64,000 nucleotides of DNA from Streptomyces sp. NBC_00376 (GCF_036077095.1 NZ_CP107960.1:4774001-4838000); one strand, 5' to 3'; shown: positions 42,179 to 51,039, counted from the first letter of the stretch. Made by a program: numbers and translations. The notes: generated by a model from the letters alone, not told the origin.

Positions 42179-42338
42179 CTGTAATTCCCCCTTGTTGACG
42201 AAAGACCGAGCCAAGTTATCAGCGCGTTCCGCCGAGATGGAGAGATCGACCGGGGGTAGACGCAGCCGAAACGGCGTTCCGTGCGTCTGTCCATACGGAG
42301 CAAGGATCGGAGTAAAGCTGTAATCGCGAGAACACCCC

Positions 42339-42368
42339 GCGTGCACGTGCATCGGCACATGCATCTGC
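42339..42368 (+). promoter_or_regulatory. 30-bp regulatory element, copy 1 (upstream of the DUF397 gene)
   Basis: On the minus strand it reads GCAGATGCA-N3-GCCGATGCA-CGTGCACGC. A second copy, 43571-43600, matches at 27 of 30 positions. It contains two GC(A/C)GATGCA direct repeats and a GTGCAC palindrome. It lies about 75 bp before the DUF397 start and just upstream of a -10-like TATGAT at 42394-42399, where an activator or repressor could act. Confidence 0.7.
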
Positions 42369-42393
42369 GCATGCAGCAATATTTGAACAGAGC

Positions 42394-42399
42394 TATGAT
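42394..42399 (+). promoter_or_regulatory. candidate -10 box for the DUF397 gene
   Basis: TATGAT is close to the consensus and 44 bases before the GTG start, with no good -35, which suits an activated promoter. The 30-bp element ends 25 bases upstream. Confidence 0.4.
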
Positions 42400-42443
42400 C
42401 CGAGACAGTTGACACTTGCACCTTGCAACTCGGGGAGCGTCCT

Positions 42444-42686
42444 GTGCACCACGTGTACAACGGCATGGCGGCCACAGAGCTTCGCGGAGTCGTCTGGCAG
42501 AAGAGCAGACACAGCAACTCCCAGGGTTCCTGCGTGGAGTTCGCGAAACTGCCCGACGGAGATGTGGCGATGCGGAATTCGCGCCACCCCGACGGGCCGG
42601 CGCTGGTCTATACGCCGGCCGAGATAGAGGCACTGCTGCTCGGGGTGAAGGACGGGGAGTTCGACCACCTCATAGCGGGCGGCTGA
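42444..42686 (+). CDS. DUF397-family small protein
   Basis: An 80-residue protein with the DUF397 signature: LRGVVWQKSRHSNSQGSCVEFAKLPDGDVAMRNSRHPDGPALVYTPAEIEALL. GTG 42444 is chosen since GGGGAG lies eight bases upstream; a TTG at 42423 is in frame. Streptomycetes have many such proteins, usually next to an XRE-DUF5753 regulator, and the pairs are linked to development and antibiotic control (WhiJ and AbaA clusters). Here the regulator is at 43770 and a GHKL ATPase lies between on the other strand. Confidence 0.88.
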   Translation: MHHVYNGMAATELRGVVWQKSRHSNSQGSCVEFAKLPDGDVAMRNSRHPDGPALVYTPAEIEALLLGVKDGEFDHLIAGG

Positions 42687-42750
42687 CCGCCTCACAGTGG
42701 GTGGGTGACCACTTCACGGACGGTGGCCGACCACTTCGCAGAGCGCGGCT

Positions 42751-42882
42751 GACCACCTCGCAACGGGTGGCCGACCGCCTCGCAGCAGGCGACTGGCCGC
42801 CTCGTGGCAGGCGGCAGACCACCTCGCAACGGGTGGCCGACCGCCTAGCAGCAGGCGACTGGCCGCCTCGTGGCAGGCGGCA
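42751..42882. repeat. 66-bp tandem repeat, two nearly exact copies with degenerate flanks
   Basis: Units 42751-42816 and 42817-42882 differ at one base. Partial units extend on both sides (from about 42709 and to about 42895). Each unit itself holds related GGCCGCCTCG and GGCCGACCGCCT segments. The array fills the gap between the stop of the DUF397 gene and the stop of the convergent ATPase gene, so it may act in the 3' ends of both transcripts. Confidence 0.85.
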
Positions 42883-42944
42883 GACCACTTCCCGCGGGCC
42901 GGTGTCCGGCCCGGACCGCCGGCCGCTCGTCGCGGCCGGGCGGG

Positions 42945-43463
42945 TCACATGCCGTCGGAGAGCCGGAACAGCGCCCAGACCACCTTGCCGCGCGATGCCG
43001 CCGGGGTGTTCGGACTCTCCGCCTCCGGGGCGGGGTGCCAGCCCCATGAGTCGCTGAAGGACTCCACGAGGAAGAGACCGCGGCCGGATTCCGCGCAGTC
43101 CGGTGCCTCGGAGGCGACCGGGCTCTCCCGGCTGGGATCGCGCACCGCGCACACCAGCCGTGAGCTCCAGCGCATCAAGTGCAGCCGTACCGGCGGGTCC
43201 TGGGGCTCCGGAGCGGAGATGTCCGAGGGCAGGGCGTGGCGCAGGGCGTTGGTGACGAGTTCGGAGACCACCAGCGCGACGTCGTCGAAACGCTCGGCCA
43301 TTCCCCATCCGTTCAGCGTCGTCCGGGTGAACCGCCTTGCCCCGCCCACGGCTTCGTAGCGGGCGGGCAGTGTGCAGGTGGCCGAGCCGGAGACGGCTGA
43401 GGGATCGATGGGGGGAAGCCCCTGCCGTAACGGCTCGAGCATCGTCGATCCATTCGTCCCCAT
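42945..43463 (-). CDS. GHKL ATP-binding protein, anti-sigma-factor kinase-like (AbaA OrfD type)
   Basis: A 172-residue protein with the HATPase_c_2 fold: MAERFDDVALVVSELVTNALRHA (N box Glu and Asn), VRDPSRESPV (G1 box, with DxS in place of DxGxG) and ESGRGLFLVESFSDSWGW (G2 box). It resembles RsbW/SpoIIAB-type kinases but the family in Streptomyces is very large and most members have no known target. The ATG at 43463 follows GGGAG at eight bases; in-frame starts further upstream give an unlikely leader. Copy 2 of the 30-bp element lies 108 bp upstream. Confidence 0.85.
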   Translation of the reverse strand: MGTNGSTMLEPLRQGLPPIDPSAVSGSATCTLPARYEAVGGARRFTRTTLNGWGMAERFDDVALVVSELVTNALRHALPSDISAPEPQDPPVRLHLMRWSSRLVCAVRDPSRESPVASEAPDCAESGRGLFLVESFSDSWGWHPAPEAESPNTPAASRGKVVWALFRLSDGM

Positions 43464-43570
43464 GCGAGGCACTCCCGGGATTCGCGGCTGTATCAGTACT
43501 GCGGGGGGTACAGCGGCACAACACGAACGAGCACGCAGGTGCGCGAGCCCCATGGTTCCCAATGCGTTGG

Positions 43571-43600
43571 GCAGATGCAAGGGCAGATGCACGTGCACGC
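43571..43600 (-). promoter_or_regulatory. 30-bp regulatory element, copy 2 (upstream of the ATPase gene)
   Basis: The plus strand reads GCAGATGCA-AGG-GCAGATGCA-CGTGCACGC. Relative to the ATPase gene it has the same orientation as copy 1 has to the DUF397 gene. It lies between the divergent ATPase and XRE-regulator genes, so it could serve either. Confidence 0.7.
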
Positions 43601-43769
43601 GCCTGACCTGTCCGACCCCGTGCCGGTTCTTGGTCATTTCTTCCTGCGTGTATTTTCACAGCTCTCTGGAAGGCTTCTCATTTCCGTAATCGAATGAGTA
43701 CGGGCTGAAGCGTTTTGATGGCAGAATCCGGCACTTGGGGTCAGGGGGAGCCCCGATGCCAGGGAAGCG

Positions 43770-44651
43770 ATGGGGAGGACCGGGCCAGTGGCGGCAGGCG
43801 AGTCGAGTGGATCTGTGGTGCGGCGCATCCTGCTGGGCTCGCAGCTCAGGCGGCTGCGCGACTCGCGCGGCATCACCCGTGAGGCGGCCGGCTACTCCAT
43901 CCGGGCCTCCGAATCGAAGATCAGCCGCATGGAGTTGGGACGGGTGAGCTTCAAGGCCAGGGACGTCGAGGACCTGCTCACGCTCTACGGAGTCACGGAC
44001 GAGGCGGAGCGGGACGCTCTGCTCGGCCTGGCCCGTGAGGCCAACGTGGCGGGCTGGTGGCACAGTTACGGAGATGTGCTGCCCGGCTGGTTCCAGACGT
44101 ACATCGGACTGGAGGGAGCGGCATCCCTCATCCGGGTGTACGAAGTCCAGTTCGTCCATGGCCTGTTGCAGACCGAGGCGTACGCACACGCGGTCGTCTC
44201 CCGGGGCATGGGCGCCGCGCCCGCCGTCGAGATCGACCGCCGGGTCGCGCTGCGGCTGGAACGCCAGAAGGCCCTCGTCTCCGAACGCGCACCCCATCTC
44301 CATGCCGTACTGGACGAGGCCGCACTGCGCCGCCCCTACGGTGACCGCGAAGTGATGCGTGGGCAATTGCGGCATCTGATCGAAATGTCGGAACAGCCCA
44401 ACGTCACTCTCCAGGTGATGCCCTTCAGTTTTGGCGGGCATGCCGGCGAGAGCGGTTCTTTTACGATGCTGCGATTCCCGGAATCCGATCTGTCGGACAT
44501 TGTCTATTTGGAGCAGCTGACAAGTGCGCTCTATCTGGACAAGGCCGAAGAAGTCGCGCAGTACGAAAAGGCCATGGTGCGGCTCCACGAGGACAGTCCG
44601 GGCCCCGAGGAGAGCCGCGATCTGCTCCGTGGTCTACTCCAACTCACCTGA
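43770..44651 (+). CDS. XRE-family regulator with DUF5753 (WhiJ-like)
   Basis: A 293-residue DNA-binding protein. The N-terminal helix-turn-helix is at about 22-75 (LGSQLRRLRDSRGITREAAGYSIRASESKISRMELGRVSFKARDVEDLLTLYG), and DUF5753 fills about 100-285 (FQTYIGLEGAASLIRVYEVQFVHGLLQTEAYAHAV, HLIEMSEQPNVTLQVMPFSFGGHAG, DIVYLEQLTSALYLD). It is typical of regulators paired with DUF397 proteins. It may bind the 30-bp elements at 42339 and 43571; this is a prediction. Start codons ATG 43770 and GTG 43788 are both possible, the GTG with GGAGG about ten bases upstream. Confidence 0.92.
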   Translation: MGRTGPVAAGESSGSVVRRILLGSQLRRLRDSRGITREAAGYSIRASESKISRMELGRVSFKARDVEDLLTLYGVTDEAERDALLGLAREANVAGWWHSYGDVLPGWFQTYIGLEGAASLIRVYEVQFVHGLLQTEAYAHAVVSRGMGAAPAVEIDRRVALRLERQKALVSERAPHLHAVLDEAALRRPYGDREVMRGQLRHLIEMSEQPNVTLQVMPFSFGGHAGESGSFTMLRFPESDLSDIVYLEQLTSALYLDKAEEVAQYEKAMVRLHEDSPGPEESRDLLRGLLQLT

Positions 44652-44706
44652 TTCGTAAGTACGATGACGGTTCGACGGGAGTCTGCACCTGAATCAAGGG
44701 ATCTGC

Positions 44707-46164
44707 ATGTCCTTCTTCTACGAGCTGGCCGACCAATACATCGACGGTGAGTGGCGGACCGGAACCGGCTCGTGGGACATCATCGATTTCAACCCCTACA
44801 ACGGGGAGAAACTCGCCGCGATCACCATTGCCACCGCGCAGGAGATCGACCTGGCCTACCGCGCCGCGGAGCGCGCCCAGCGGACCTGGGCCACCACCGG
44901 ACCGTACGAGCGCCGCGAAATCCTGGAACGCGCACTGCGCATCACCGGCGAACTGCACGAGGAAATAGTCGACGCGATCATCGACGAACTCGGTGGCACC
45001 CGGGTCAAGGCGGAGTACGAGGTCCGGGTCGCCGAGGAATTCCTGCGCGACGCGATCCGTCAGACGCTGCGTCCGCCGGGCGCCCTGCTGCCCGCCCTGG
45101 CGGACGGCAAGGAGAACCGTCTCTACCGGCTGCCCGTCGGCGTCGTCGGCGTGATCAGCCCCTTCAACTTTCCCTTCCTGGTGGCGATGAAGTCCGTCGC
45201 ACCGGCCCTCGCGCTCGGCAACGCGGTCGTCGTCAAGCCCAACCAGAACGCCCCGGTCGTCGGCGGCACGCTGATCGCGAAGATCTTCGAGGACGCCGGA
45301 CTGCCCGCCGGGCTGCTGAACATCGTGATCACCGATGTCGCCGAGATCGGTGACGCGTTCATCGAGCACCCCGTGCCCAAGGTGATCTCGTTCGCGGGAT
45401 CGGACCGGGTCGGCCGCCATGTCGGCGCCGTCGCGGCCGGGCACTTCAAGCGGACGATCCTCGAACTCAGCGGCAACAGCCCCCTGGTGGTGCTGGAGGA
45501 CGCGGACATCGGCTGCGCGGTCGACGCCGCAGTGCACAGCCGCTTCGTCTACCAGGGGCAGGTCTGCATGGCCGCCAACAGGATCCTGGTGGACCGCCGC
45601 GTCGAGCGGGAGTTCACCGAGAGGTTCACCGCCGCGGTGGCCGCGCTGAGGACCGGTGACCCGCGCGAACCGGAGACCCGGATCGGCCCGGTCATCAACA
45701 CCTTCCAGGCCGACGCCCTGACCGCCCTGGTCGACCAGGCGATCGCCGAAGGAGCCACCGCACTGGTCCGGGGCCGGACCCGTGGCAACCTCGTGGAGCC
45801 GACCGTGCTCGCCGGGCTCCCCGAAGGCTCCCCGCTGCTGTCCCAGGAGATATTCGGTCCGGTGGCGCTGCTGATGACGTTCGACGGCGAGGACGAGGCC
45901 GTACGCATCGCCAACGACACCCCGTACGGGCTGAGCGGCGCCGTGCACACCCGCAGCACCGAACGCGGGGTGCGGTTCGCGCGGCGCGTCGTCAGCGGCA
46001 TGTTCCACGTCAACGGCTCGACCATCCAGGACGATCCGCTGGTGGCGTTCGGCGGCGAGAAGTCCTCCGGGCTCGGCCGGCTGAACGGCGAGGCGACCGT
46101 CGACGCCTTCACCACCCAGAAGTGGATCTCGATCCAGCACGGCCGGAGCGGGTTCCCCTTCTGA
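44707..46164 (+). CDS. NAD(P)-dependent aldehyde dehydrogenase
   Basis: A 485-residue enzyme oxidising an aldehyde to the acid. It has the Rossmann segment VVKPNQNAPVVGG, the general base Glu253 (ILELSGNSPLVV) and the nucleophile Cys287 (YQGQVCMAANRI). VNGSTIQDDPLVAFGGEKSSGLGR near the end is typical of benzaldehyde/vanillin-type aldehyde dehydrogenases, so aromatic aldehydes are a fair guess. AAGGGA precedes the ATG at 5 bases, and a -10-like TACGAT is at 44660. Confidence 0.92.
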   Translation: MSFFYELADQYIDGEWRTGTGSWDIIDFNPYNGEKLAAITIATAQEIDLAYRAAERAQRTWATTGPYERREILERALRITGELHEEIVDAIIDELGGTRVKAEYEVRVAEEFLRDAIRQTLRPPGALLPALADGKENRLYRLPVGVVGVISPFNFPFLVAMKSVAPALALGNAVVVKPNQNAPVVGGTLIAKIFEDAGLPAGLLNIVITDVAEIGDAFIEHPVPKVISFAGSDRVGRHVGAVAAGHFKRTILELSGNSPLVVLEDADIGCAVDAAVHSRFVYQGQVCMAANRILVDRRVEREFTERFTAAVAALRTGDPREPETRIGPVINTFQADALTALVDQAIAEGATALVRGRTRGNLVEPTVLAGLPEGSPLLSQEIFGPVALLMTFDGEDEAVRIANDTPYGLSGAVHTRSTERGVRFARRVVSGMFHVNGSTIQDDPLVAFGGEKSSGLGRLNGEATVDAFTTQKWISIQHGRSGFPF

Positions 46165-46255
46165 ACGCCGCGAGTTGAGGACCGTGGCTGACCGCAAGGG
46201 TCCGTAGCTTGGTCGGTGTCAGGAAGAACCGGCACGGATCATCAAGGCGGACACC

Positions 46256-46807
46256 ATGGTCACTCACGTTCCCGCAGAAGCTTCCGGCGACGAGCGCGGC
46301 ATGCTCCTCTCCTTCGTCGAGGCCCAGCGCGGTGCGATCCGGCGCTCGCTGTTCGGGCTGACCGAGGAGCAGGCGGCGAGCCGCCCCAGCGCCAGCGAAC
46401 TCTCCCTGTCCGGACTGCTCAAGCATGTCGCCGAGACCGAGCTGAACTGGCTGCGGATGGCCCAGCAGCAGCCGAACGAGAACGCCCGCACCCAGGACAC
46501 CTGGGCGGACAGCTTCCGGCTCGTCGGCGACGAGACGGTGGAGCAGGTGCTGAAGTTCTGGGACGGCGTCGTGGCCGAGGAGGAGGAGTTCATCCGCTCG
46601 GTGCCCGACCTGAGCGACACCTTCCCGCTGCCCGAGGCGCCCTGGTTCCCGAAGGACGGGCGGGTCTCGATGCGGTGGCTGCTGGCCCACCTCGTGGAGG
46701 AGATCGCCCGGCACGCCGGGCACGCCGACATCATCCGGGAGTCCCTGGACGGCCGCACCGCGCTGGAGCTGGCCGCCGAGGCGGGGGGCTACTCTGATCA
46801 AAGTTGA
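46256..46807 (+). CDS. DinB-family protein (DUF664), putative thiol transferase
   Basis: A 183-residue four-helix-bundle protein. LSLSGLLKHVAETELNWLRM near 48-67 carries the first His, and LVEEIARHAGHADIIRESLDG carries the HxxH that completes the metal site of DinB/YfiT proteins. In actinobacteria several of these use mycothiol to attack electrophiles. It is followed after 18 bp by a PadR regulator on the same strand, probably co-transcribed. The ATG has AAGGCGG at five bases. Confidence 0.87.
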   Translation: MVTHVPAEASGDERGMLLSFVEAQRGAIRRSLFGLTEEQAASRPSASELSLSGLLKHVAETELNWLRMAQQQPNENARTQDTWADSFRLVGDETVEQVLKFWDGVVAEEEEFIRSVPDLSDTFPLPEAPWFPKDGRVSMRWLLAHLVEEIARHAGHADIIRESLDGRTALELAAEAGGYSDQS

Positions 46808-46825
46808 GCAGAAGGGGTGCGTGAG

Positions 46826-47446
46826 ATGTCCGCGATCCGGCTGCTGGTCCTGTGCGCCGTCCGCCAGCACGGCCGGGCGCACGGCTACCAGGTCCGCAAC
46901 GACCTGGAGTACTGGGGCGCGCACGAGTGGTCGAACGCCAAACCCGGCTCGGTCTATCACGCGCTGAAGCAGATGGCGAAGCAGGGGCTGCTGCTCGCCC
47001 ACGAGACCGCGCCGAGCACGGCGGGCGGCCCGCCCCGTACCGAGTACGAGATCACCGAGCGGGGCGACGAGGAGTACTTCACGCTGCTGCGAGCTGCGCT
47101 GACCTCGTACGACCAGAAGCCGGACGTGCTGTCGGCGGCCCTCGGCGGCATGGTCGACCTGGAGCGGGCCGAGGCGGTCGCGCTGCTCAAGGAGCGGGTC
47201 GCGGGCCTTGAGGCGTGGCGGGCCACGGTCACGGAGTACTACACGCCGGAGGCCGGGCCCCAGTCGATCGGCCACATCGGCGAGATCATGAACATGTGGG
47301 TCCACTCGGCGGACGCCGGGGCCGAGTGGACGCGCGGGCTGATCGCTCGTATCGAGGGCGGGGCGTACACCTTCGCGGGGGAGGGCGAGCCCTTCGTCGG
47401 GGTGCTCGCCGAAGGGCAAAAAAACCCTTACGCGACGGGGCACTGA
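46826..47446 (+). CDS. PadR-family transcriptional regulator
   Basis: A 206-residue repressor-type protein. The winged helix is at 2-85 (IRLLVLCAVRQHGRAHGYQVRNDLEYWGAHEWSNAKPGSVYHALKQMAKQGLLLAHE, with the PadR 'GSVYHALK' recognition helix), followed by a C-terminal helical dimerisation domain. The ATG at 46826 has GAAGGGG at eight bases; a GTG nine bases upstream is possible. It lies just after the DinB gene and may sense a toxic small molecule. Confidence 0.9.
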   Translation: MSAIRLLVLCAVRQHGRAHGYQVRNDLEYWGAHEWSNAKPGSVYHALKQMAKQGLLLAHETAPSTAGGPPRTEYEITERGDEEYFTLLRAALTSYDQKPDVLSAALGGMVDLERAEAVALLKERVAGLEAWRATVTEYYTPEAGPQSIGHIGEIMNMWVHSADAGAEWTRGLIARIEGGAYTFAGEGEPFVGVLAEGQKNPYATGH

Positions 47447-47470
47447 CTCCGCCCAGTGGTGGACGGCGTC

Positions 47471-48895
47471 TCAGTGGTGGAACGACGTAGCCATCTGCCG
47501 GTCGCGGCTCATCGGATGCGGCTGGCGGCGCAGGTCGGGAAGGACCAGCCCGAGGTCCTCCAGCAGCAGTTCGGCGAGGTCCGACGAGAAGCCGTTGCGG
47601 CACACCACCCGCAGCACCGACAGGTCCTGCCGGTTGGCGGGGAAGGTGTACGCCGGTACCCGCCAGCCCTGTTCGCGCAGCCGCCGCGACACGTCGAAGA
47701 CGTCGAAGGCCTCCACGTCCGGCGCGGTCGTCAGTGCGAGCACGGGCAGCTGGTCGCCCCGGGTGAGGAGCCGGAAGTCGCCGATCTCCTCGATCCGTTT
47801 CGCGAGCCCGCAGGCCACGTCCCGGGACGCCTGCTGGACGGCCCGGTAGCCCTCTCGGCCCAGCCGCAGGAAGGTGTAGTACTGCGCCACCACCTGCGCA
47901 CCCGGCCGGGAGAAGTTCAGCGCGAAGGTCGGCATGTCGCCGCCCAGGTAGTTGACCCGGAAGACCAGTTCCTCGGGCAGGTCGGCGGGCGTGCGCCACA
48001 GCACCCAGCCGACGCCCGGGTAGACCAGGCCGTACTTGTGCCCGGAGGTGTTGATGGAGGCCACCCTCGGCTGCCGGAAGTCCCACACCAGGTCCTCGTC
48101 CAGGAACGGCGCCACCATCGCCCCGGAGGCCCCGTCCACGTGGACGGGGATGTCGAGGCCGGTGCGTTCCTGGAGGGCGTCCAGCGCCGCGCACAGCTCC
48201 GCGACCGGCTCGTACGAACCGTCGAAGGTGGAGCCGAGGATGCCGACGGCGCCGATGGTGTTTTCGTCGCAGAGGTCGGCCGCGGCCTGCGGGTCGAGGT
48301 GGAAGCGGTCGCCCTCCATCGGGACCAGCCGGGGCTCGACCTCCCAGAAGTTGCAGAACTTGTCCCAGCAGACCTGCACATTGATGCCCATGACCAGGTT
48401 CGGCCGGGCGGCCGCCGGATAGCGGTCGGCGTTCCGGGCCGCCCAGCGGCGCTTCAGCGCCAGCCCGGCGAGCATGCAGGCCTCGCTGGAGCCGGTCGTC
48501 GAACAGCCCACGACCGCCGAGGGGTCGGGGGCGTTCCAGAGGTCGGCGAGCATCGCCACGCAGCGCCGCTCCAGCTCGGCCGTGCGCGGGTACTCGTCCT
48601 TGTCGATCATGTTCTTGTCGCGGCACTCGCCCATCAGCACCCCGGCCTGGGGCTCCATCCAGGTGGTGACGAAGGTGGCGAGGTTGAGCCGTGAGTTGCC
48701 GTCGAGCATCAGCTCGTCGTGGACCAGGCCGTACGCGGTCGACGGAGGCATCGGCCCGTCGGGCAGCCGGTGCCGGGGCGGCGCCGACTCCATGCCGGCG
48801 GCCGGGTCCGCCTCCCCGTAGAACGGGTTGAGGGCGAGTCTGCGGCGGGCTTCGGACGGTTCCGTCCTCTGGGACGAGCCCTTGTGGAGAGGCAT
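47471..48895 (-). CDS. gadB: glutamate decarboxylase
   Basis: A 474-residue PLP enzyme converting glutamate to GABA and CO2, consuming a proton. INTSGHKYGLVYPGVGWVLW holds the PLP Lys (SxHK) near 285, and VHVDGASGAMVAPF has the cofactor-pairing Asp. The length matches bacterial GadB (466 in E. coli), and the C-terminus has the expected His-rich end (SFHH). AAAGGG precedes the ATG. It follows the wrbA gene by 12 bp on the same strand, an operon that might link acid and redox stress. Confidence 0.95.
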   Translation of the reverse strand: MPLHKGSSQRTEPSEARRRLALNPFYGEADPAAGMESAPPRHRLPDGPMPPSTAYGLVHDELMLDGNSRLNLATFVTTWMEPQAGVLMGECRDKNMIDKDEYPRTAELERRCVAMLADLWNAPDPSAVVGCSTTGSSEACMLAGLALKRRWAARNADRYPAAARPNLVMGINVQVCWDKFCNFWEVEPRLVPMEGDRFHLDPQAAADLCDENTIGAVGILGSTFDGSYEPVAELCAALDALQERTGLDIPVHVDGASGAMVAPFLDEDLVWDFRQPRVASINTSGHKYGLVYPGVGWVLWRTPADLPEELVFRVNYLGGDMPTFALNFSRPGAQVVAQYYTFLRLGREGYRAVQQASRDVACGLAKRIEEIGDFRLLTRGDQLPVLALTTAPDVEAFDVFDVSRRLREQGWRVPAYTFPANRQDLSVLRVVCRNGFSSDLAELLLEDLGLVLPDLRRQPHPMSRDRQMATSFHH

Positions 48896-48907
48896 CGGGG
48901 AGCCCTT

Positions 48908-49531
48908 TCAGCTCTCGGCGGCGAGGCCGTCCTTGATGGCCCGGGTGAACTTCACGACCCGCTCGGCCTGGACCCGGGCGGCGGTCAGGGTCTGCTCGCC
49001 GACCGGGATGTCGCCCTGGCCGGCCACGTGCGAGGTGCCGTACGGATTGCCGTCGACGTACTTCGACGGGTCCGTGTAGCCGGGGGCGACCAGGATGCCG
49101 CCGAAGTGGTGGATCGTGTTGTAGAGCGCGAGCAGCGTGGACTCCTGGCCGCCGTGGGCGGTGCTGGTGGAGGTGAAGCCGCTGTAGACCTTGTCCGCGA
49201 GGTGGCCCGCCTGCCAGTGGCCGCCGAGGGTGTCGAGGAACTGCTTGAGCTGGGCGCTCACGTTGCCGAACCGGGTCGGCGTACCGAGGACCACGGCGTC
49301 CGCCCAGATCATGTCGTCGGGCGAGACCTCGGTGACGTCGGCGGTGGCCTTCGCGTTGGCCGCCCAGGCCGGGTTGGAGTCGATGGCCGCCTGCGGGGCG
49401 AGCTCACGGGCCTTGCGCAGCCGCACCTCGGCACCGGCCTTCTCGGCGTACTGCGCGATGGCCTTGGCGATCGTGGCGACGGTTCCGGTCGACGAGTAGT
49501 AGATGACGGCGACGTTGACGGGCGTGGGCAT
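48908..49531 (-). CDS. wrbA: NAD(P)H:quinone oxidoreductase type IV, flavodoxin-like
   Basis: A 207-residue FMN enzyme that reduces quinones by two electrons, avoiding semiquinone radicals. VAVIYYSSTGTVATIAKAIAQYAEKAG is the FMN phosphate loop, and GTPTRFGNVSAQLKQFLDTLGG and VYSGFTSTSTAHGGQESTLLALYNTIHHFG are hallmark WrbA segments. The ATG at 49531 has GGAGG at eight bases. It is first of a two-gene unit with gadB. Confidence 0.95.
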   Translation of the reverse strand: MPTPVNVAVIYYSSTGTVATIAKAIAQYAEKAGAEVRLRKARELAPQAAIDSNPAWAANAKATADVTEVSPDDMIWADAVVLGTPTRFGNVSAQLKQFLDTLGGHWQAGHLADKVYSGFTSTSTAHGGQESTLLALYNTIHHFGGILVAPGYTDPSKYVDGNPYGTSHVAGQGDIPVGEQTLTAARVQAERVVKFTRAIKDGLAAES

Positions 49532-49684
49532 TGCGCGAACCTCCGGCAAGCTGATGGGACGCATCCGTACGGACCCGGCAGGCAGGGGCCTTGCGGGAGG
49601 AATGCGTACGGATGCGACGATACGGAAGAGCCGGTCATTCGGCGCTTCGACCGCGCACCCTTTGTCCGTCCCGACCCCGACGGC

Positions 49685-51001
49685 TCACTTCAGCGGCGTA
49701 CCGTCCTCGTGCAGCTGCATCTGCGGCCGCCCGGTCACCAGCAGCCAGGCGGGCAGCGAGGCGATGCACAGGATCGGCAGCACGCCCGCGTCGCCGACCA
49801 GCACCGCGGCGGTGAACAGGCTCAGCCAGCCCTGCCGGGTGATCGCCAGCAGCACCCCCAGCACCCCGCAGGTCACCGCCAGCGCCACCGGCACCGAGGT
49901 GACCAGGGCGTGTGCGCTGAGTCCCAGCGCGACGCCCACGAAGACGGCGGGGAAGATCCGCCCGCCCCGGAAGCCGCAGCTCGCCGCGATCACCAGCGCG
50001 GCCGCCTTCACCAGAGCCATGAGCGCGAACTGCCAGGCCGAGTGGCCGCCCGGGTCGGCGGCGAGCTCCTTCACCTCGTCGAGCCCCTTGAACAGGGTGA
50101 GATGGCCGCCCAGCGCACCCAGCAGACCGAGCAGCAGCCCGCCCGCGGTCAGCGCCAGGACCGGATGCCTCAGGGCCCGGAAGAGCCGGTGCGCGTGCGG
50201 GAACGCGTACACCGTCAGCATGCCGAGCACCGCCCCGGCCAGGGTGATGACGATGGAGGAGGGCAGGTCGCCCCAGTGCGGCCGGTCGTAGGACGGCAGT
50301 GCCAGGTCGAAGCTGGGGTGGGCCAGCAGCGTCATGGTGAGCGCGCCCGCGGTGCCCGCCGCGAGCGGGCCGAAGAGGCGGTCCCAGAGCGCGCCCGGCT
50401 CGGCGCGCGAGGCGAGGATCTCGGAGAGGATCAGCGCGGCGGCGACCGGGGTGCCGAAGAGCGCCCCGATGGTGCCGGCCGCGGCGAGCGAGAGCCAGAG
50501 TGCCACTGGTGTGCCGGGCATGAGGCGGCGGCCGAGCCAGCAGGCCAGCGCGATGTTGGCGGCCGTGATCGGATTCTCCGGACCGAGGCTGACCCCGCCC
50601 GCCAGGGTGAGGACCGTGACGAGCAGCAGCCCCGGCACCACGACCGGCGCCAGCGGCGGATCGACCAGCCCGGTGGTCGCCGGGTCGGGACCCGCGTGAC
50701 CGGGCACCGCCCGGACGAGCAGGCCGACCGCCAGCCCGCTCGCGGTGAGCATCACGATCATCCAGAGCGCGGAGTAGCGGCCGACGGAGAGCGCGTCCGG
50801 GAGTGTCTCCCAGAGCACGCCTTGAAGCTTTTCCGCGAGCAGGCTGATGCCGAGCAGGACGAGGGCGGAGAGGACCCCGACGGCCAGCGCGGGCACGATG
50901 ACGGGCAGCAGGCGCTGTACGGGGGTGGGTTCGGGGGCGGGTCCGGCGAGGGTGGAGGATTCGGTGGCCACCGGATCACCATAACGGCGTAAAAGGCACA
51001 T
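49685..51001 (-). CDS. ClC-like chloride channel/transporter
   Basis: A 438-residue protein with about ten membrane helices. The ClC anion-path signatures appear in altered form: GGVSLGPENPITAANIALACW in the place of GxxxGxEGP, and CGFRGGRIFPAVFVGVALG for the GxFxP motif. It ends without CBS domains. The gating Glu of GREGP is shifted to PEN, so whether it is a channel or an H+/Cl- exchanger cannot be told. The start is either ATG 51001 or GTG 50971 (VATESST), the latter giving a more typical N-terminus. It is divergent from a MerR gene. Confidence 0.85.
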   Translation of the reverse strand: MCLLRRYGDPVATESSTLAGPAPEPTPVQRLLPVIVPALAVGVLSALVLLGISLLAEKLQGVLWETLPDALSVGRYSALWMIVMLTASGLAVGLLVRAVPGHAGPDPATTGLVDPPLAPVVVPGLLLVTVLTLAGGVSLGPENPITAANIALACWLGRRLMPGTPVALWLSLAAAGTIGALFGTPVAAALILSEILASRAEPGALWDRLFGPLAAGTAGALTMTLLAHPSFDLALPSYDRPHWGDLPSSIVITLAGAVLGMLTVYAFPHAHRLFRALRHPVLALTAGGLLLGLLGALGGHLTLFKGLDEVKELAADPGGHSAWQFALMALVKAAALVIAASCGFRGGRIFPAVFVGVALGLSAHALVTSVPVALAVTCGVLGVLLAITRQGWLSLFTAAVLVGDAGVLPILCIASLPAWLLVTGRPQMQLHEDGTPLK

Positions 51002-51039
51002 AACCCTTCTGGGGGTGTCGGAGTGGCGGCAATTCGGGC

